Source: Pseudochryseolinea flava
GTDB taxonomy: Bacteria; Bacteroidota; Bacteroidia; Cytophagales; Cyclobacteriaceae
Direction: 5' to 3'
NCBI RefSeq assembly: GCF_003286915.1
Contig: NZ_QMFY01000010.1
Span: 155,194-219,193 of the forward strand
DNA: 64,000 nucleotides
Position numbers and translations under genes: made by a program. How positions within the stretch are numbered: the first letter of the stretch is position 1; each line of letters begins with the position of its first letter. Positions 61,384-64,000 of this stretch are shown here, piece after piece. The notes under the pieces are model-generated. The model worked only from the letters and a program-made list of their open reading frames with translations. It was not told where the DNA came from and did not search any database.

Positions 61384-63703
61384 TGTAATAATAGGGGGGC
61401 CGCCTGAACTGACTTTGATTGAAACGCTAAGGAGAATCCATAGTGAAGGGCCGGTTCATTTGAAAGATTTGGAAACCCTTTCATTTATCAAGAGATTTCA
61501 CCCAAGTCTGTTTCTTAAACACGAGAATAAACTACTTTTTTTGCTCGGCCTTTTTTATAAGACACGCGCCCCAGGCACGATGTTGGAAGAGTTCTATTTT
61601 AATTTTTCGGAAATAATTAAGAAGGAAACGGGTAGAAACTTTACGCCAATTCAGGCAAGAGCGTTTAAGTCGATTAAAGAACGCCTCTACTTTTCATTCT
61701 CAGCACCGACGAGTTCTGGGAAATCATTTTTATTTAGAGAATTAATAAAGAATGCTAAGCGAGACATAATAATTGTCCTTCCGTCTCGTGCTCTTATTAC
61801 CGAATACATGCATGAAGTTCTTAAGATTGTGGACAACACAGTGCTTGTATTGCAGTTTGTTGATCTAGTCAATTTAAAAAAGACTGATAGAAGGATTTTT
61901 ATAATTACTCCCGAAAGAGGAGACGAGCTGTTCAAACACAAATCTATGTTAGATATCGAACTTCTACTATTTGATGAAGCTCAATTATCAGACGAACCGA
62001 TAAGAGGGATGCGTTTTGATTCCTTGGTTAGAAGAACAGTGAGAGAATACCCTACAGCTAAGAAAATTTTCACCCACCCATTTATACAAAACCCAGAAGC
62101 TCAATTAACAAAACACAACATTATTAAAACTGCTGACTATAAAAGTTTTAGTCAGAATTCTGTCGGCAAACTATACCTAAGTGTAAGAGAAAATAACTTT
62201 AAATTTTTCTCGCCGTTCAAGCAAAATCAGGGTATTTCGACAGTGCGAAGTAACCAAAATGTAGTTGTTGAAAAGCTAAAGAGTAAAGGAACCGTTTTAA
62301 TATACACCTCCAAAAATAAAATATACTCTGGCGTTTTTCTAGACGATTTCAATGACTACGTCCGATTGTGTGGACGGGTTAAGATTAGAAAAGCTAGACA
62401 ATTAATTAACCGATTACAGACATATATTGGGGCAACAAAATCTGGACCTAAAAAGTCACTGTTGATTGAAATGATGGAAAAAGGTATAGTCATTCACCAC
62501 GGCTCCATGCCGCTAAAAGCAAGGCTTTTTGTTGAGGACTTTGTAAATAATAATTTTGCAAAAATGTGCTTTTCTACCGCGACACTCGCGCAAGGGATCA
62601 ACATGCCTTTTGATGTCGTTTGGATAAGTAATTTCCGATTCTCAGGTACGGAGCAGCAAAAGAACCTAGGGTTAAAGAACTTAATTGGGAGAGCTGGTAG
62701 GAGTGACAAAAATAATGAGTTCAATTACGGGTATGTTATCGTAGAGGAGCGCAACCAGAAGCTGTTTACGAAACGAATGATTGAACCTTCATTCCTGGAA
62801 GAGTCGTCTAAACTTGACGTGAATATCAAAGACGTGCCAGAAGATATGAAGGATGTTGTAGAGGCTATTCAAAATTATACATTTGACGACGAGCTCCAAT
62901 TAACAAAAAGCCAAGTACAAAGGATAAAAGATGCTGACCTATCAAGCGAAATTCAATTTGTGCTCAACAATCTTTTCGTTAAAGATGCAATTATAAGCGG
63001 CACGGATTACTATAAAATCTATAAGGGAACTCGAGACAAGATCGGAGCAGCGTTCAAAAAAATTTTTGTAAGCCATCTTCGTCGAAGTGAGTTAACGACA
63101 GCCGAAATGGCAATCCTTGGAACAGCGATTCCAATTCTATTGTGGCGAATTCAAGGAAAGTCATTCAAAGAAATTGTATCTCTTAGACACGCATACTTGT
63201 CCCAAAAAGATAAGCAACGACAAATATATTCAGACTTAAAACAACGTCGCATTACAGAAAACGAGGCATCAAAACGTCTGGAAGATCTTAAAATTGTCTA
63301 TAGTCCACAAGCCCATCCAATTCCGGATCGAACTTTCCGAGCGTTACCGTTATTCAAACTAGGCACGTCAGTTAAAGAGCTTTCATATGATATACTCGTA
63401 TACGATACATATGACTATATAGACAAGGTAATTTCCCAATGTCTTTCAAAACCACTAACAGCGGCATTCACAATTTTTGCCGAGTCTTTTCAAGATAACC
63501 GCGCCAGAGTAATGAGAAACATCGTCGAATACGGTACAAACGATCCTATCGAAATTTGGCTGCTTCGATACGGATTCGATCTTGAGGATGTCCAATGGAT
63601 CAAAAATCATGTAAAACACATAGATGAGAATGCCATAGAATTTCTAGAAACAATTGAAGAATTGGACCCAGAGCAGTACCGATTGATTGAAAGGTTTGTT
63701 TAG
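61370..63703 (+). CDS. hamB: HamB-like superfamily 2 helicase of a Hachiman-type defence system
   Basis: The 777-residue protein has the SF2 helicase motifs in order: Walker A APTSSGKS (residues 112-119), DEAQ (202-205), HHGSMPLKAR, STATLAQGINMP and IGRAGRSD. The long C-terminal helical domain is typical of the HamB/AbpB group. It overlaps the HamA gene by 14 bases, so the two subunits are made together as a complex. No frame disruptions were seen, so the system should be intact. Confidence 0.78.
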   Translation: MSLNNVIIGGPPELTLIETLRRIHSEGPVHLKDLETLSFIKRFHPSLFLKHENKLLFLLGLFYKTRAPGTMLEEFYFNFSEIIKKETGRNFTPIQARAFKSIKERLYFSFSAPTSSGKSFLFRELIKNAKRDIIIVLPSRALITEYMHEVLKIVDNTVLVLQFVDLVNLKKTDRRIFIITPERGDELFKHKSMLDIELLLFDEAQLSDEPIRGMRFDSLVRRTVREYPTAKKIFTHPFIQNPEAQLTKHNIIKTADYKSFSQNSVGKLYLSVRENNFKFFSPFKQNQGISTVRSNQNVVVEKLKSKGTVLIYTSKNKIYSGVFLDDFNDYVRLCGRVKIRKARQLINRLQTYIGATKSGPKKSLLIEMMEKGIVIHHGSMPLKARLFVEDFVNNNFAKMCFSTATLAQGINMPFDVVWISNFRFSGTEQQKNLGLKNLIGRAGRSDKNNEFNYGYVIVEERNQKLFTKRMIEPSFLEESSKLDVNIKDVPEDMKDVVEAIQNYTFDDELQLTKSQVQRIKDADLSSEIQFVLNNLFVKDAIISGTDYYKIYKGTRDKIGAAFKKIFVSHLRRSELTTAEMAILGTAIPILLWRIQGKSFKEIVSLRHAYLSQKDKQRQIYSDLKQRRITENEASKRLEDLKIVYSPQAHPIPDRTFRALPLFKLGTSVKELSYDILVYDTYDYIDKVISQCLSKPLTAAFTIFAESFQDNRARVMRNIVEYGTNDPIEIWLLRYGFDLEDVQWIKNHVKHIDENAIEFLETIEELDPEQYRLIERFV

Positions 63704-63751
63704 TAACCAGTTAAATAGTACTTAGTTTTTGTTTCACTGAATCATATTACG

Positions 63752-63889
63752 ATGAATATGTCTTTACAATTACGGATGCAAGCCGATGACTTCTTAAAAG
63801 CGTATCACGTATTACAGAAAAACTACAGCGCCGAAATGCTTGCTGTAGTTGGCCCAAGTATTGTATGTTTAGCCGTAAGCTTCCCCTGA
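63752..63889 (+). pseudogene. Short N-terminal gene fragment downstream of hamB
   Basis: The 45 codons (LRMQADDFLKAYHVLQKNYS, then AEMLAVVGPSIVCLAVSF) read like the start of a normal helical protein, but a stop follows at once. The remaining 110 bases of the window show no continuation I could follow. It may be a truncated or frameshifted gene. Confidence 0.4.
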
Positions 63890-64000
63890 GTAGCTACACT
63901 CAAAATTAATAATTGTCGTGATAATTGCCTTGTTGGAATGTTGGATACTCGGTGTCGGCTTGTGCGGCAGGGAGTATTCCACATTTCAACAGGAACGCCC

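Overview
The window looks like chromosomal DNA of a Bacteroidota bacterium, probably a member of the Cytophagales. This rests on gene content (a DUF3108 periplasmic protein, an FtsX-type 810-residue permease, SpvB/RHS giant proteins, Bacteroidota-style mobilization genes), TAnnTTTG promoter boxes in front of the SRP RNA, ftsE and mnmE genes, the near absence of Shine-Dalgarno sequences, and intergenic heptanucleotide arrays. No taxonomic search was possible.

Region 1 (1-26281) is ordinary core chromosome. It holds a membrane protein with nucleoside-recognition domains (cut by the window edge), a secreted unknown, a TlpA-like thioredoxin, a sirtuin, topA, a SixA-like phosphatase, a ureohydrolase, the SRP RNA, a fructose-6-phosphate aldolase-like transaldolase, ftsE, an ECF sigma factor with its probable anti-sigma partner, a DUF3108 protein, dapD and a glycosyltransferase. 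A five-gene metal module follows: a DtxR/MntR-type repressor with two good operators upstream, a solute-binding lipoprotein, an ATPase and two permeases, the first of which carries a fused DtxR-type regulatory domain. Then come a TfoX-like protein, a Crp/Fnr-type regulator, an alpha/beta hydrolase, a large FtsX-type permease, and mnmE.

Region 2 (26282-about 51 kb) begins exactly behind the 3' end of mnmE and is accessory DNA: a zinc-ribbon/helix-turn-helix protein, an intact tyrosine recombinase, and a second recombinase that has lost three catalytic residues. Next is a minus-strand block of three two-gene modules. Each module pairs a predicted PD-(D/E)xK-like nuclease-fold protein with a different effector-type protein: HEPN, SIR2-like, or a caspase/CHAT-like protease. 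A radC gene lies between the first two modules. Two giant RHS/YD-repeat proteins follow; the downstream one ends in a papain-like cysteine protease domain and overlaps a small lipoprotein that may be its immunity protein. After that come an XRE regulator, an integrase remnant, hipBA, and an orphan HipA-N-terminal (HipS-like) gene among many palindromes.

Region 3 (about 51.1-64 kb) looks like an integrative mobilizable element. It has a 900-base non-coding tract with 31-bp direct repeats and strong hairpins, then an HTH protein, a small unknown, a primase-like protein, a ParA-like ATPase, two small proteins, MobC, a relaxase, and a second radC. Its cargo is a membrane/soluble gene pair, an MNT-HEPN protein, an XRE regulator with paired operators, and a HamA/HamB (Hachiman-type) defence pair.

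The most notable signals are these. (1) A predicted caspase/CHAT-like protease is translationally coupled to a predicted nuclease, and sits in an island of three nuclease-plus-effector pairs. (2) A conserved, structured leader of roughly 150 nt precedes both radC paralogues in unlike surroundings, each beside defence cargo. (3) The element sits at the 3' end of mnmE with an active/inactive recombinase pair. (4) Unexplained repeats and palindromes occupy 50.4-51.7 kb. All functions are read from sequence motifs; none was checked by database search.
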